A stretch of DNA of 64,000 nt from Mycobacterium sp. URHD0025 (GCF_000426065.1 NZ_AUEQ01000006.1:496001-560000), one strand, 5' to 3'. Shown: positions 36,036 through 44,867, counted from the stretch's first letter. A program made the numbers and translations. The notes: generated by a model not told the origin, from the sequence alone.

Positions 36036-36697
36036 GTCCGTTGGACAGTACCCTCGCCGTTTCCACCACGGGTGAACCGCTGAGCGTGCGCGAGCAGGTG
36101 TACCGCTATCTGCGGCAGCAGATCACCACCGGTGAATACGCCGGCGGTATCCGGCTGACCGAGGAGGAGATCGCCGAGGATCTCGGGGTCAGCCGGACGC
36201 CGATACGTGAGGCGCTGCAGCGCTTGACGAGTGAAGGACTCGTCGAGCGGGTGAGGCGCGGTCAGCTCGTGGTGGTCGAGGTCGACGCGGCCGCCCGCGC
36301 CGAGTTGCACGAACTGCGGGTCGCGTTCGATCAGGTCGCGGCGAAGCTGGTCACCGCCAAATACGCTGAAGTGGACTGGGATTCGCTGTATGACGGGCTG
36401 GACCCACTTGCCGCCGCAATGCGGGAGCACGGCGTCGTGAGTCCGCAATATGCGATGGCGCATCTGGAGTTCCACATGGCCATCAATCGCGCCGCGTTCT
36501 GCCCGATCACGTCGTCGTTCCTGGAGCGCCAGGCGTTTCTGTATCCGACCGACGACTACGTCCAGCAGCCGGGTCATGAGCCGATCTCCCAGCACCGCAC
36601 CCTGCTCGACGACCTTGCCAGCGGCGACCTCGACCGCGCGGCCACCGCCATGCGCGTGCACGCGCTGCGCGGCCACGGCAACACCACGTTGAGCTGA
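36032..36697 (+). CDS. GntR-family (FCD) regulator of the operon
   Basis: A 221-residue GntR regulator: N-terminal winged helix VREQVYRYLRQQI then EDLGVSRTPIREALQRL (residues about 15-65), and an all-helical FCD ligand domain with likely metal-binding His in HLEFHMAIN and ISQHRTLLDDL. FCD regulators respond to carboxylic acids and similar metabolites. ATG 36032 overlaps the previous stop (ATGA). The likely operator is the palindrome at 30257-30274, with derepression by the imported substrate or an intermediate. Confidence 0.88.
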   Translation: MSPLDSTLAVSTTGEPLSVREQVYRYLRQQITTGEYAGGIRLTEEEIAEDLGVSRTPIREALQRLTSEGLVERVRRGQLVVVEVDAAARAELHELRVAFDQVAAKLVTAKYAEVDWDSLYDGLDPLAAAMREHGVVSPQYAMAHLEFHMAINRAAFCPITSSFLERQAFLYPTDDYVQQPGHEPISQHRTLLDDLASGDLDRAATAMRVHALRGHGNTTLS

Positions 36698-36722
36698 ACC
36701 TACTTTTCCAGACGGAGTTTTC

Positions 36723-37124
36723 ATGTCACACGAGACTGTCCTGATGTTTGTCAACGGCCAGGCCATGTCGGGCGGGCCGCTCAACGATGCCCTGGCCTCG
36801 GCCCGGTTCGTCGGTCCGGTGCGCACCGCGCCGGCCTACCGGTTCTTCTCCTTCGGCGACGTGTTTCCCGGGCTGGCACCGGTGCGCTCTGGCGGCTGGT
36901 CGGTGCCCGGGGAGATCTACGAGATGAGCTACGCAGAACTACGGGAGAATCTGTTGCCCCGGGAGCCCGCCGAGCTCGAACTTTCGGTGATCCAACTCGA
37001 AGACGGCCGCGGTGCACTGAGTATGGTGTGCCGATCGTTGCCGACCGAGGATGACCAGGCGCGGGAGATCACCGCACGTGGTGGGTGGCGACAGCACCTG
37101 GGCGAGCCTGCCGGGACGCGGTGA
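36723..37124 (+). CDS. free-standing allophanate hydrolase C-terminal-like domain
   Basis: A 133-residue protein resembling the C-terminal domain of allophanate hydrolase (AtzF/DUR1): FVNGQAMSGGPLNDALASA near residue 9, then RTAPAYRFFSFGD and a GEIYEMSYAEL segment. That domain has a gamma-glutamylcyclotransferase-like fold and decarboxylates the N-carboxycarbamate made by the amidase domain. No amidase domain is encoded here, so the protein works alone or with another operon enzyme. It points to urea- or carbamate-like intermediates. Followed by the formamidase with overlapping stop and start. Confidence 0.72.
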   Translation: MSHETVLMFVNGQAMSGGPLNDALASARFVGPVRTAPAYRFFSFGDVFPGLAPVRSGGWSVPGEIYEMSYAELRENLLPREPAELELSVIQLEDGRGALSMVCRSLPTEDDQAREITARGGWRQHLGEPAGTR

Positions 37125-38185
37125 TGCCGATCCTGCAGGCCGGGATCGACCCAGGGACCGCGGAGCACTATCTGTGGTGCAACAGCGAAACCATCAGTTG
37201 GGGAACGCTTCCCACCCCTGACACGGCACCGGTGCTCACCGTCGACAGCGGCCGGACCGTCACCTTCGACACCGTGTCGCAGGAAGGGCTGATGGAGGAT
37301 CAGGGCCGTGACCCGGTCGCCTACTTCGGCCGGCACGGTGTCGAGAGGACCGATGTACTCACCGACGCCATCGACCTGGCAGCGTCGGACCTGCGCAAGC
37401 CGGTAGCGCCGAAGGCACCGCATATCGTGCTCGGGCCGGTTCACGTCCGCGGTGCACAGCCGGGCGATTGGCTACGCGTCGACTTCCTGGATCTGCGGCC
37501 GCGCGTCCCGTACGGTGTCGTCTCCAGCAGGCACCAGCGCGGTGCGCTGCCGGATCGGCTGCCGCGAGAATCCGACGGCAGTATTCCCGCGGTGTTCAGC
37601 AAGTTCTGCAGGCTCGACGGGACCGGAACACGTGCCGTGTTCGAATTCGCCCGTGGCCGAGCGACAATCGGATTCCGGCCGTTCATGGGCCTGTGTGGTG
37701 TGACCCCTGCCGGTCCGGAGCCGCTCAGCACCATCCCGCCGGGTCCATTCGGGGGCAACATGGATGTGCGGGACATCGTGGTCGGCAGCTCGCTGTACCT
37801 ACCGGTCCAGGTGCCCGGTGCTGGGTTCTACCTCGGCGATCCTCACTTCGCGCAGGGCAACGGCGAGATCGCCCTGACCGCGCTGGAAGGTTCGTTGCGG
37901 GCTACGGCACGCCTTACGGTGGTGACCTCGCTGACACCGGCGCGTGCGCCCATGCCGTTCGTCGACACCGATGATCACTGGATCATTCTCGGCATGAACG
38001 AAAGCCTCGACGAGGCGATGCGTCAGTGCGCTCAACTGTCGGTCGACTTCCTGTCGGCGCACACCGGGATGACACCCAGCGAGGCATACCTCTATCTCAG
38101 TGCGGCCGGCGACTTTTCGGTCACCCAGGTGGTCGACATCGTCAAGGGTGTGCACTGCACGATCCGCAAATCCGACTTCTGTTAG
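37124..38185 (+). CDS. formamidase/acetamidase-family hydrolase
   Basis: A 353-residue FmdA/AmdA-type amidase that splits short amides to carboxylate and ammonia. Family features are the all-beta fold with GPVHVRGAQPGDWLRVDFL near residue 106, GGNMDVRDIVVGSSLYLPV near 208 followed by GAGFYLGDPHFAQGNGE (metal-binding Asp/His region), and the C-terminal YLYLSAAGDFSVTQVVD. It would release ammonia from a linear amide produced by the ring-opening enzymes. ATG 37124 overlaps the previous stop. Confidence 0.85.
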   Translation: MPILQAGIDPGTAEHYLWCNSETISWGTLPTPDTAPVLTVDSGRTVTFDTVSQEGLMEDQGRDPVAYFGRHGVERTDVLTDAIDLAASDLRKPVAPKAPHIVLGPVHVRGAQPGDWLRVDFLDLRPRVPYGVVSSRHQRGALPDRLPRESDGSIPAVFSKFCRLDGTGTRAVFEFARGRATIGFRPFMGLCGVTPAGPEPLSTIPPGPFGGNMDVRDIVVGSSLYLPVQVPGAGFYLGDPHFAQGNGEIALTALEGSLRATARLTVVTSLTPARAPMPFVDTDDHWIILGMNESLDEAMRQCAQLSVDFLSAHTGMTPSEAYLYLSAAGDFSVTQVVDIVKGVHCTIRKSDFC

Positions 38186-38192
38186 GACTGTG

Positions 38193-39473
38193 ATGGCCCA
38201 GAGTTCACCGGTGACAGCGCACGGACGAGCCGTGCCGGTATTGCACAACGCCACGCTGCCGGACGGCCGCGTCGTCGACGTGCACCTCGAACGGGGAAGG
38301 GTTCGCGATGTCGTCCCCGCCGCGGGGCGGGTGGCCGTCGGAGATGACCTCGACCTCAGCGGGCATCTGCTGCTGACCGCTCCTACCGAGCCGCACGCGC
38401 ATCTGGACAAGGCGCTGTCCTTCGACGAGATCCGGCCGCCCATGGGAGATCTCGGCGCAGCCATCGCCGCGTGGGAAAACCACACCCCGTCCCTGACCGT
38501 CGAGGGCATCGCCGAGCGTGCTCGCAGGGCGGCACTGCTGTTGCTCGGCAACGGAACCACCGCGGTGCGGTCGCACGTCAACCTGTTGCGCGGCGATGAC
38601 CCACTGCGGGGGATCCGCGCGCTGGTCGCGGTGCGCGAGGAACTCGCCGCCGTCATGGACATCCAGATCGTTGCCATGGCGCCGTACTTCGCCGACGATG
38701 CGGCCGTGCACGCAGCCCTGGATCTCGGTGCCGAATTCGTCGGCGGCCATCCACACCAGACGCCGGATCCCAGCGGAAATCTACAGCGGTTGTTGGCGAT
38801 TGCGCGCTCCCGCAATGTCGGCGTAGACATGCATACCGACGAACAACTCAACCCGATGATGCTCACGCTGGAGGAACTGGCGCATTCGGTGCGGGACTGG
38901 CCGAAGTCGTTGCCGGTCACCGCCGGACACTGTGTCAGCCTGGGGATGGTGCAAGCCGATGTGCTCGACCGGGTGATCCGCGCGGTGAAACACAGTGACG
39001 TCGGCATCGTCAGCCTCCCGATCACCAATCTGTACCTGCAAGGCTGGGCCGATCCGGTCGCCACGCCGCGCGGACTGACTGCCGTTCGGGCGTTGTTGGA
39101 CGCCGGTGTGCGCGTTGCCGGTGGCGCGGACAACGTCCGCGACCCCTACAACCCGCTGGGCCGCAGCGACGCACTGGAGACCGCGATGCTGCTCGTGGCG
39201 GCCGGGCATTTGTCGGTCAGTGAGGCTTACCACGCTGTCAGTGCAGGGGCCCGCGACATCATGGGTCTGCCGGTGGCGGGAGTGGCTGCCGGCCTGTCCG
39301 CGGATCTGCTGGCCATCCGGGCATCGAGCTTGGAAGAGGCGGTGGCCGGCGCGCCACAGGATCGAATGGTGCTGAGCCGGGGCCGCCTCGTGTCGATCAG
39401 TCGCACCAGCCGATCCTGCGCTGTGACGCGGGTCGGCCGCCTACCCGAAATGGACGCCCTGGGCCAGCGGTAG
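38193..39473 (+). CDS. cytosine deaminase-like amidohydrolase (CodA/AtzC group)
   Basis: A 426-residue amidohydrolase with the group signature EPHAHLDKAL near residue 66 (metal-binding His-X-His plus Asp-Lys), the substrate/metal His in VRSHVNL, MHTDE near 212, TAGHCVSL near 245 and GADNVRDPY near 312. CodA-type enzymes deaminate cytosine, isocytosine or N-substituted triazines such as ammelides. It would act early or mid-way in breakdown of the imported heterocycle. Last gene of the operon; its end overlaps the convergent pcd gene by 33 bases. Confidence 0.85.
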   Translation: MAQSSPVTAHGRAVPVLHNATLPDGRVVDVHLERGRVRDVVPAAGRVAVGDDLDLSGHLLLTAPTEPHAHLDKALSFDEIRPPMGDLGAAIAAWENHTPSLTVEGIAERARRAALLLLGNGTTAVRSHVNLLRGDDPLRGIRALVAVREELAAVMDIQIVAMAPYFADDAAVHAALDLGAEFVGGHPHQTPDPSGNLQRLLAIARSRNVGVDMHTDEQLNPMMLTLEELAHSVRDWPKSLPVTAGHCVSLGMVQADVLDRVIRAVKHSDVGIVSLPITNLYLQGWADPVATPRGLTAVRALLDAGVRVAGGADNVRDPYNPLGRSDALETAMLLVAAGHLSVSEAYHAVSAGARDIMGLPVAGVAAGLSADLLAIRASSLEEAVAGAPQDRMVLSRGRLVSISRTSRSCAVTRVGRLPEMDALGQR

Positions 39474-40991
39474 CTCCGAGGAGTAGTTGACCGTGTTGGT
39501 GGCCCGTCGCATGTATGCCTTCCACGAGTCGGACCCGGACTCGCGGCCACCGCCGGTGTGCTTCTCGCCGCCGAACGCGCCGCCGATCTCGGCTCCCGAG
39601 GTCCCGATGTTGACGTTGGCGATGCCGCAGTCGGATCCGTCAGCGGCCATGAACCGCTCGGCCTCACGTACGTCGGTGGTGAAGATCGCCGACGAAAGGC
39701 CCTGTGGCACTGCGTTGTTCAGGGCGATCGCATCGTCGATGTCGTCGTAGGTCATGACGTACAGGATGGGCGCGAAGGTCTCGGTGTGCACGATGTCCGT
39801 CTGTGCCGGCATCCGCACCACTGCGGGCGCGACATAGAACGCACCCTCGTCACCGAGGTCGTGACGCTCACCGCCGAACACCTCGCCGCCGTCGGCGCGG
39901 GCCTGCTCCAGTGCCCCGACCATGTCCCGGTAGGCCCGGGTGTGGATCAGCGGGCCGACCAGGGTGGCGTCCACGCTCGGATCGCCGATCGGGAGGCTCT
40001 GATAGGCCGAGACGATTCGCGACACCAGATCGTCGGCGACCGACGAGTGCACGATCAACCGGCGCAGCGTCGTGCACCGCTGGCCCGCGGTACCCGCCGC
40101 GGAGAACACGATCGCCCGCACGGCCAGGTCCAGATCGGCCGAGGGTGACACGATCGCTGCGTTGTTGCCGCCCAGCTCGAGCAGAGCCTTGCCGAACCGG
40201 GCCGCCACCCGCGGGCCCACCTGTTGGCCCATGCGCACCGAGCCGGTCGCGCTGAGTAGCGCCACCCGCGGATCGTCGACCAGTCGCTCACCCAGCTCAC
40301 GTCCGCCCAGGATGAGTCGGCTCACGGATGCGGGCGCGCCGACGTCTGATGCGGCGCGCTCGATCAGTGCCTGGCAGGCGATCGCGGTGAGCGGCGTCAG
40401 CTCCGACGGCTTCCACACCACCGTGTCGCCGCACACGAGCGCCACCGCGGTGTTCCATGCCCACACCGCGACCGGGAAGTTGAAAGCGGTGATCACGCCC
40501 ACGACGCCCAGCGGATGCCACGTCTCCATCAGTCGGTGTCCGGGCCGTTCGGAAGCGATGGTGCGCCCGTACAGCTGGCGCGAGAGCCCGACGGCGAACT
40601 GGCAGATGTCGATCATCTCCTGCACCTCGCCCAGTGCCTCGGACGTGATCTTCCCGGCCTCTACCGTCACGAGCGTGGCCAGGTCGGCCTTGTGTTCGAC
40701 GAGCAGTTCGCCCAGGCGTGCCACCAGGGCACCGCGCACGGGCGCCGGGGTGGCACGCCAGGTCGAAAAGGCTTGTGCGGCAGCCGCGATAGCGGCATCG
40801 ACCTGTTCGAGGCTGTCCTCGGGGAGGGTGAACAGCACGTCACCGGTGATCGGCGTGCTGGCGTGCAGGCCACTGTCCGGGGTGGTCGGCTCGCCGAGTT
40901 CCGGTGTGGCGCCGAGGGCTTCCAAGGACCTCTGTACCCGCCGGCGCAGCTCCTCTGCCGTGGGGAGATCGGTCCGTTCGGTGGTGGTCAT
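39441..40991 (-). CDS. pcd: piperideine-6-carboxylate (aldehyde) dehydrogenase
   Basis: A 516-residue NAD(P)-dependent aldehyde dehydrogenase: NFPVAVWAWN cofactor segment near residue 180, the Glu in LELGGNNAAIV near 280 and the catalytic Cys in GQRCTTLRRL near 314. Position beside lrpA and lat matches Rv3293 (pcd), which oxidises the semialdehyde made by lysine aminotransferase to alpha-aminoadipate. ATG 40991 is the chosen start; it lies 42 bases from the divergent lrpA start. Confidence 0.88.
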   Translation of the reverse strand: MTTTERTDLPTAEELRRRVQRSLEALGATPELGEPTTPDSGLHASTPITGDVLFTLPEDSLEQVDAAIAAAAQAFSTWRATPAPVRGALVARLGELLVEHKADLATLVTVEAGKITSEALGEVQEMIDICQFAVGLSRQLYGRTIASERPGHRLMETWHPLGVVGVITAFNFPVAVWAWNTAVALVCGDTVVWKPSELTPLTAIACQALIERAASDVGAPASVSRLILGGRELGERLVDDPRVALLSATGSVRMGQQVGPRVAARFGKALLELGGNNAAIVSPSADLDLAVRAIVFSAAGTAGQRCTTLRRLIVHSSVADDLVSRIVSAYQSLPIGDPSVDATLVGPLIHTRAYRDMVGALEQARADGGEVFGGERHDLGDEGAFYVAPAVVRMPAQTDIVHTETFAPILYVMTYDDIDDAIALNNAVPQGLSSAIFTTDVREAERFMAADGSDCGIANVNIGTSGAEIGGAFGGEKHTGGGRESGSDSWKAYMRRATNTVNYSSELPLAQGVHFG

Positions 40992-41033
40992 CGTGTGCCT
41001 TTCTGGGGTTGCCGAGGCGTTACAGTGCGGGCC

Positions 41034-41498
41034 ATGGGTGAAGCCGACGAATATGTGCTGGACGACACCGACCGGATCCTGGTCCGCGCGCTCGTCGCCG
41101 ACGGCAGGGCCACGCTGTCGCACTTGGCATCGGCCGCGGGGTTGTCGGTGTCTGCGGTGCAGGCTCGGGTGCGCCGGTTGGAGTCGCGGGGTGTGGTGAC
41201 CGGATACGCCGCGCGGCTCAATCCCGAGGCGCTGGGCAACATGCTCTCGGCGTTCGTCGCCATCACTCCTCTCGATCCGTCCCAACCCGATGATGCACCC
41301 ACGCGGTTGCAGCACATCCCCGAAATCGAATCGTGCCACTCGGTGGCTGGTGAGGAGAGCTACGTCCTGCTGGTTCGGGTTTCCTCGGCCCGGGCCTTGG
41401 AGGACCTGCTCCAGAGGATCAGGACCGCCGCGAATGTCCGGACGCGCAGCACCATCATTCTGCAGACTTTTTACAGTGGTCGAGACTACATTCCGTAA
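41034..41498 (+). CDS. lrpA: Lrp/AsnC-family regulator LrpA
   Basis: A 154-residue Lrp protein with an N-terminal helix-turn-helix (LASAAGLSVSAVQARVRRLESRGVV, about residues 36-60; core SVSAVQARVRRLE) and a C-terminal RAM effector domain (VLLVRVSSARALEDLLQRI). The M. tuberculosis counterpart Rv3291c is a starvation-linked regulator that binds amino acids and controls lat. Here it lies between divergent pcd and same-direction lat, so it probably controls both. Confidence 0.9.
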   Translation: MGEADEYVLDDTDRILVRALVADGRATLSHLASAAGLSVSAVQARVRRLESRGVVTGYAARLNPEALGNMLSAFVAITPLDPSQPDDAPTRLQHIPEIESCHSVAGEESYVLLVRVSSARALEDLLQRIRTAANVRTRSTIILQTFYSGRDYIP

Positions 41499-41538
41499 CA
41501 CTTCCTGTCACAAGTGCTGGCCACCGTAAAAGTTCCGT

Positions 41539-41544
41539 TAGTAT
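41539..41544 (+). promoter_or_regulatory. candidate -10 element of lat
   Basis: TAGTAT lies seven bases before the lat ATG at 41551. At this distance transcription would begin at or next to the start codon, giving a leaderless mRNA. No clear -35 is seen. Confidence 0.35.
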
Positions 41545-41550
41545 GGCGCC

Positions 41551-42903
41551 ATGACCGCAGTGCTGACGACCACGCCGCACGTAACGCCTGACCAGGTCCG
41601 GGCAGTCCTGGCGCGCAGCGTCCTGACCGACGGCTTCGACTTCGTGCTGGATTTGGACCGTTCCCGGGGTTCCTATCTGGTGGACGCGCGCACCAGTGAA
41701 CGCTTCCTGGACATGTTCACGTTCTTCGCCTCGTCGGCTCTCGGGATGAACCACCCGGCGCTGACCGGCGACGTCCCCGGCGCTGAAGAATTCCGGTCCG
41801 AGCTGGCGCGGGTTGCGGTCAACAAGCCGAGCAATTCCGACATCTACAGCGTGCCGATGGCCCGGTTCGTCGATACCTTCCGTCGCGTCCTCGGCGACTC
41901 CGCACTACCGCATCTGTTCTTCGTCGACGGCGGTGCGCTGGCGGTCGAGAACGCGCTCAAGGTGGCCTTCGACTGGAAGAGCCGGCACAACGAGGCGCAC
42001 GGGCGCGATCCGGCGTTGGGTACCAAGGTGCTGCATCTCCGCGGAGCATTCCACGGTCGCAGCGGATACACCATGTCGCTGACGAATACGGACCCGATCA
42101 AGGTGGCCCGATTCCCGAAGTTCGACTGGCCCCGCATCGACGCTCCCTATCTGCGACCTGGAGCGGATATCGATGCGCTCGAAGCTGATTCGCTGCGTGC
42201 GGCCAGGGCCGCGTTCGAGGAGAACCCCCACGACATCGCCTGCTTCATCGCCGAGCCGATCCAGGGGGAGGGCGGTGACCGGCACATGCGGCCCCAGTTC
42301 TTCGCCGCCATGCGTGAGTTGTGTGACGAGTTCGACGCACTGCTGATCTTCGACGAGGTGCAGACCGGGTGCGGTATCACCGGAACCGCTTGGGCCTACC
42401 AGCAATTGGGGGTTACCCCCGATGTGGTCGCCTTCGGCAAGAAGACTCAGGTGTGTGGGGTGATGGCGGGTCGAAAGGTCGACGACATCGCCGACAACGT
42501 CTTCACCGTGAGTTCGCGGATCAACTCCACGTGGGGTGGCAACCTGGTGGACATGGTGCGCTCACGGCGCATCCTCGAAGTCATCGAGTCCGACGATCTG
42601 CTGCGCAACGCGACGGTGATGGGTGACCACCTTCTCGATCAGTTACGCGCGCTCGCAACCGATTACCCCGGCACGGTCCTCGACCCACGCGGCCGCGGCC
42701 TGATGTGCGCATTCAGTTTGCCCTCAGCCACCGCGCGCGACGAGCTGGTGAGGCGGTTGTGGGACCGCCACGTCATCATGCTGCCGAGTGGGCCCGACTC
42801 GGTGCGTTTCCGGCCCACGCTGAGCGTGACACGCGACGAGATCGACCGATGTCTCGAGGCGGTTCGGGACGCGTTGAGGTCAGGGGTCGCGGGCCGGCTC
42901 TGA
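41551..42903 (+). CDS. lat: L-lysine 6-aminotransferase
   Basis: A 450-residue PLP aminotransferase transferring the epsilon-amino group of lysine to 2-oxoglutarate. Visible are ALAVENALKVAFDWK near residue 130, LHLRGAFHGRSGYTMSLTN near 163, the Asp in LIFDEVQTGCG near 270 and the PLP-Lys in AFGKKTQVCG near 300. Matches Rv3290c, an enzyme induced in stationary and starved mycobacteria. With pcd it forms the route from lysine to alpha-aminoadipate; lrpA lies immediately upstream. Confidence 0.93.
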   Translation: MTAVLTTTPHVTPDQVRAVLARSVLTDGFDFVLDLDRSRGSYLVDARTSERFLDMFTFFASSALGMNHPALTGDVPGAEEFRSELARVAVNKPSNSDIYSVPMARFVDTFRRVLGDSALPHLFFVDGGALAVENALKVAFDWKSRHNEAHGRDPALGTKVLHLRGAFHGRSGYTMSLTNTDPIKVARFPKFDWPRIDAPYLRPGADIDALEADSLRAARAAFEENPHDIACFIAEPIQGEGGDRHMRPQFFAAMRELCDEFDALLIFDEVQTGCGITGTAWAYQQLGVTPDVVAFGKKTQVCGVMAGRKVDDIADNVFTVSSRINSTWGGNLVDMVRSRRILEVIESDDLLRNATVMGDHLLDQLRALATDYPGTVLDPRGRGLMCAFSLPSATARDELVRRLWDRHVIMLPSGPDSVRFRPTLSVTRDEIDRCLEAVRDALRSGVAGRL

Positions 42904-43449
42904 CGACGCGGCGCGGCGCAGGATGGACTTGAGCCTGGGCAGGTCGGCGCCGCCCACGAGTTCGCAGCCGTGCAGTTCGGCGAGTTTACGTGCGGCCGGG
43001 GTGAATTGGTTGTTGGTGACCACCATGGTCCTGGTGCAATCCTGCATCGGCGCACCCGCGACGACCTCCTGCACGGCGCTTGCACCCACCGGCCGTGACA
43101 GTCGTTTGCATTGCACCGCAATCCGGTTCGGCCGATGTCCGACGATCAGATCCACCCCCCAATCGCCCGTGAGAGGAGTCATGATCACCGGCAGTCCACA
43201 ATTGCGTGCCGCGCGGGCCACATGGTCTTCGAATTCCAGCCCGGTCATCTCTGTGGCCGCTTGCTCGCGCGCGGTCGGAGTGCCGGCCCCACGCAGTGCG
43301 CCCAGCAGGAATCGTGGCGTGGCCGCCAGTAGCAGCGGTACGGCCACGCCGATGGCTGCGCTCCGAGCCGCGTCGACTCCGGCCAGGTGACACGCGATCG
43401 CGGCTGCCGCGCCGGCCGAGATGAGGATCTTGATCCGGGCCCGTCTCAC
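42880..43449 (-). CDS. membrane-anchored Mrr-type restriction endonuclease-like protein
   Basis: About 189 residues from GTG 43449. Two hydrophobic segments at the N-terminus (IKILISAGAAAAIACHLAGV and AIGVAVPLLLAATPRFLLG) precede an Mrr-cat PD-(D/E)XK domain: GLEFEDHVARAARNCG, then GDWGVDLIVG and the catalytic IAVQCKR. Such membrane-tethered Mrr-like proteins are known in actinobacteria and are suspected to act on methylated or foreign DNA, but no partner methylase is nearby. Its 3' end overlaps lat by 24 bases on the opposite strand. Confidence 0.78.
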   Translation of the reverse strand: MRRARIKILISAGAAAAIACHLAGVDAARSAAIGVAVPLLLAATPRFLLGALRGAGTPTAREQAATEMTGLEFEDHVARAARNCGLPVIMTPLTGDWGVDLIVGHRPNRIAVQCKRLSRPVGASAVQEVVAGAPMQDCTRTMVVTNNQFTPAARKLAELHGCELVGGADLPRLKSILRRAASSEPARDP

Positions 43450-43533
43450 GACGCTGAATGTAGATGTTGCCGGTGACAAATGTCGTGAGGAATCGATGGA
43501 GCCACTGCCCGCTCGCCGCGTTAGGCTCCATCC

Positions 43534-44220
43534 GTGACGAGTGACCCGGACGCGGGGAACACCGAGTCGCCGATCGAGCATGCGCTCGCCGGCGGTGAGC
43601 CGCAGCGTGTCGGCTGGTTCCGGTTCTATTTCGCCGACGAGCGCTGGGAATGGTCGCCGCAGGTGGAGCGGATGCACGGGTACGACCCTGGTACCGCGCG
43701 CCCGACCACCGAGTTGGTGCTCGCCCACAAGCACCCCGAGGACTACGGGCAGGTGGCCGCGACTCTGCTCGAGATCCGCCGCACTTCCGGGGCGTTCAGC
43801 ACCCGGCACCGCATCATCGACACAGCCGGCGACGTCCATCACGTCGTTGTGGTCGGGGATCAGCTTTTCGATGACAACGGTGCGATCATCGGGACGCACG
43901 GCTTCTACGTCGATGTCTCACCCTCGATCGCGCAGGCGCAGGCGCAGGCCGTCACCGACGTGGTGGCGGGAATCGCGGAGGCCCGCGGTGCCATCGAGCA
44001 GGCCAAGGGCATGTTGATGTTGATCTACCGGATCAACGCGGAAGCGGCGTTCGACCTGCTCAAATGGCGGTCGCAGGAGACCAATACGAAGTTGCGGCTG
44101 CTGGCCGAGCAGCTGGCCGCAGATTTCCAGGCCCTCGATTACTCCGAGACGCTTCCCAGCCGCGCGATCTTGGACCGGATACTTCTCACCACCCACGTGC
44201 GGGTTCGCCGGGAGGTTTAG
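43534..44220 (+). CDS. PAS and ANTAR domain protein
   Basis: A 228-residue protein with an N-terminal PAS sensor domain (WFRFYFADERWEWSPQ near residue 27, LAHKHPEDYGQV near 64) and a C-terminal ANTAR RNA-binding domain (AIEQAKGMLMLIYRINAEAA near 151). ANTAR domains act as transcription antiterminators by binding paired hexaloop hairpins, so this is a signal-responsive RNA regulator. GTG start at 43534. It lies at the edge of the SigF island and has no obvious SigF promoter. Target genes unknown. Confidence 0.85.
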   Translation: MTSDPDAGNTESPIEHALAGGEPQRVGWFRFYFADERWEWSPQVERMHGYDPGTARPTTELVLAHKHPEDYGQVAATLLEIRRTSGAFSTRHRIIDTAGDVHHVVVVGDQLFDDNGAIIGTHGFYVDVSPSIAQAQAQAVTDVVAGIAEARGAIEQAKGMLMLIYRINAEAAFDLLKWRSQETNTKLRLLAEQLAADFQALDYSETLPSRAILDRILLTTHVRVRREV

Positions 44221-44249
44221 CCAGGGCCCGCCAAGGGAAGTAGTGGTTC

Positions 44250-44867
44250 ATGACGGCCCCGACCCTGACCGCGATGGCCCTCGTCTGCAGCCTCAAGCGC
44301 CGTCCGGCGGAGTCCAGCAGTGAGCTGATCGCCGGCCAGGTCCTCGAGAATCTCGGCGCGCTCGGGGTCGGCACGGAGTCGGTGCGGTGCGCCGATTTCG
44401 TCATCGAGCCCGGGGTAGAGGCCGATATGGGTGGTGACGACCAGTGGCCGGAGATCCGCCGGAAGATTCTCGACGCCGACATCCTGCTGCTGTCGACACC
44501 GGTGTGGCTGGGACACCCGTCGAGCATCGCGCAGCGCGTCCTGGAACGACTCGATGCCGAACTGTCCAACACCGACGACGCCGGTCGTCCGGTGCTGGCG
44601 GGCAAGGTGGCGCTGGTATCGGTCGTGGGCAACGAGGACGGTGCCCACAAGACCGTCGCCGACCTTTTCCAGGGTCTCAACGACATCGGCTACACGATCC
44701 CAGCGCAGGGCTGTACGTACTGGAACGGCGAGGCCATGCACGGCACCGATTATCAGGATCTCGACGAGGTACCCGGTCCCGTCGCCGATGCCACCGCCGC
44801 CGCGGCGCGTAACGCCGCGCATCTGGCCGAACTGCTCAAGGTGGGGCAATACCCACGCTACGAGTAA
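44250..44867 (+). CDS. flavodoxin-fold NAD(P)H-dependent FMN reductase-like protein
   Basis: A 205-residue flavodoxin-like protein: CSLKRRPAESSSELIAGQVL at the FMN phosphate-loop position, STPVWLGHPSSIAQRVLERLD near residue 85, and VVGNEDGAHKTVADLFQGL near 126. It probably reduces quinones or other electrophiles with NAD(P)H. GGGAAG ribosome binding site upstream. The usfY copy begins 13 bases after its stop, so they are likely co-transcribed. Confidence 0.8.
   Translation: MTAPTLTAMALVCSLKRRPAESSSELIAGQVLENLGALGVGTESVRCADFVIEPGVEADMGGDDQWPEIRRKILDADILLLSTPVWLGHPSSIAQRVLERLDAELSNTDDAGRPVLAGKVALVSVVGNEDGAHKTVADLFQGLNDIGYTIPAQGCTYWNGEAMHGTDYQDLDEVPGPVADATAAAARNAAHLAELLKVGQYPRYE

Noticed and set aside
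44216..44241. GTTT-N16-GGGAAG upstream of the flavodoxin-fold gene at 44250 as a SigF promoter
   Set aside because: The GGGAAG is the gene's ribosome binding site and has two mismatches to GGGTAT; position is wrong for a -10 element.
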